Translations under genes and position numbers: made by a program
Shown: piece after piece, positions 63,561 through 64,000 of the stretch
How the letters are laid out: every line of letters begins with the position of its first letter
Numbering within the stretch: the first letter of the stretch is position 1
Notes under the pieces: model-generated
The model's input: only the letters and a program-made list of their open reading frames with translations
What the model was told of the DNA's origin: nothing
Databases searched by the model: none
Assembly: GCA_947650365.1 (NCBI GenBank)
Contig: OX393549.1
Location: forward strand, 20,946,572-21,010,571
Length of the DNA: 64,000 bases
Source: Chamaelirium japonicum
Lineage: Eukaryota; Streptophyta; Magnoliopsida; Liliales; Melanthiaceae
Reading direction: 5' to 3'

Positions 63561-64000
63561 GTTCCTCTTCCTTAGACTCGAAAGGGGGCTGGATCCTCGG
63601 AGTTATTCTCCTTCTTTTGAATGGAAGGATGTTTGCTTAAGAGGACGAAAGTAAAGAGAGTGAGCTCATAAGTTTTTGAACGTACCACATACATGTTTAT
63701 AGTGGCATCTGAATCCCCTTATTACAAACTAGTGCATGCCCGTGTCTGTCGGCACTGTAGCGGACCGCCTTTGGCGGCAACACACCCCCCGGGCATCACC
63801 ACCCCCACCGTCGTATGCGATGACAACACACCTGACCGCCTTCGGCATGCCCGTGCCGATTGGCACAAAGTGGGAACCTTCGGTGCGACCAACCAACCCT
63901 TGTGAAGAAGTGAAGGGATGAGCCCCATTCTATGGTTAGATCAAGAGATGATGATCAAATCTATCCGTCCATTTTTGTCTAGTCAGCAAGTTGTTCCGTT
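63561..64000. other. right edge, no gene seen
   Basis: Around 63738-63870 the phrase CATGCCCGTG and GACCGCCTT(T/C)GGC repeats twice, reminiscent of 33380-33430 beside R1 copy 1, so R1 may extend here. Confidence 0.35.

Overview
This window is nuclear DNA from a flowering plant. The evidence is spliced genes with GT-AG introns, plant-type GDSL esterase and SKU5-similar genes, TATA boxes of plant type, and a dense load of plant LTR, LINE and small inverted-repeat elements. GC-rich first exons would suit a monocot, but I cannot name the lineage.

Four protein-coding genes are supported, all on the minus strand. Three are tandem paralogues of a GDSL esterase/lipase: gene A (2414-12431), gene B (21014-26371) and gene C (46922-49165). 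Each has five exons with identical intron phases (1,0,0,1) and an open frame of 357, 367 and 360 codons. They differ mostly in intron 1, which is 8.2 kb in A, 3.8 kb in B and 93 bp in C. Intron 1 of A is filled with transposable elements. The fourth gene (55047-60713) is an eight-exon SKU5-similar, pollen-type ascorbate-oxidase-like protein of 551 aa that has lost the copper-ligand motifs.

The rest is mostly mobile DNA. The largest element is 34939-46307 (minus strand, 11.4 kb). It has 2.6 kb LTRs, a perfect 5-bp target duplication, a gag gene with a stop and a frameshift, and no visible protease, reverse transcriptase or integrase. It also has an exact 96-bp tandem array, a very GC-rich block and antisense reading frames with a coiled coil. 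This fits the non-autonomous TR-GAG class. Three short Copia-type elements (about 5.4-8.5 kb, 17.3-20.3 kb and 52.2-54.7 kb) carry LTRs, initiator-Met primer sites and polypurine tracts, but only gag/protease-region remnants. Three 5'-truncated LINE tails and one LINE RT fragment are present. Inverted-repeat elements with readable target duplications include two Mutator-like ones (9 bp), a CACTA-like one (3 bp), a hAT-like one (8 bp) and a PIF/Harbinger-like one (TTA).

Layout: 0-12.4 kb gene A with TE-filled intron; 12.4-21 kb MITEs, a LINE tail and a Copia element; 21-26.4 kb gene B; 26.4-34.9 kb MITE and relic DNA; 34.9-46.3 kb the TR-GAG element; 46.9-49.2 kb gene C; 49.2-54.7 kb repeats and a Copia element; 55-60.7 kb the SKS gene; 60.7-64 kb MITEs. 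I saw no tRNA, rRNA or CRISPR. Similarity statements were made by eye.
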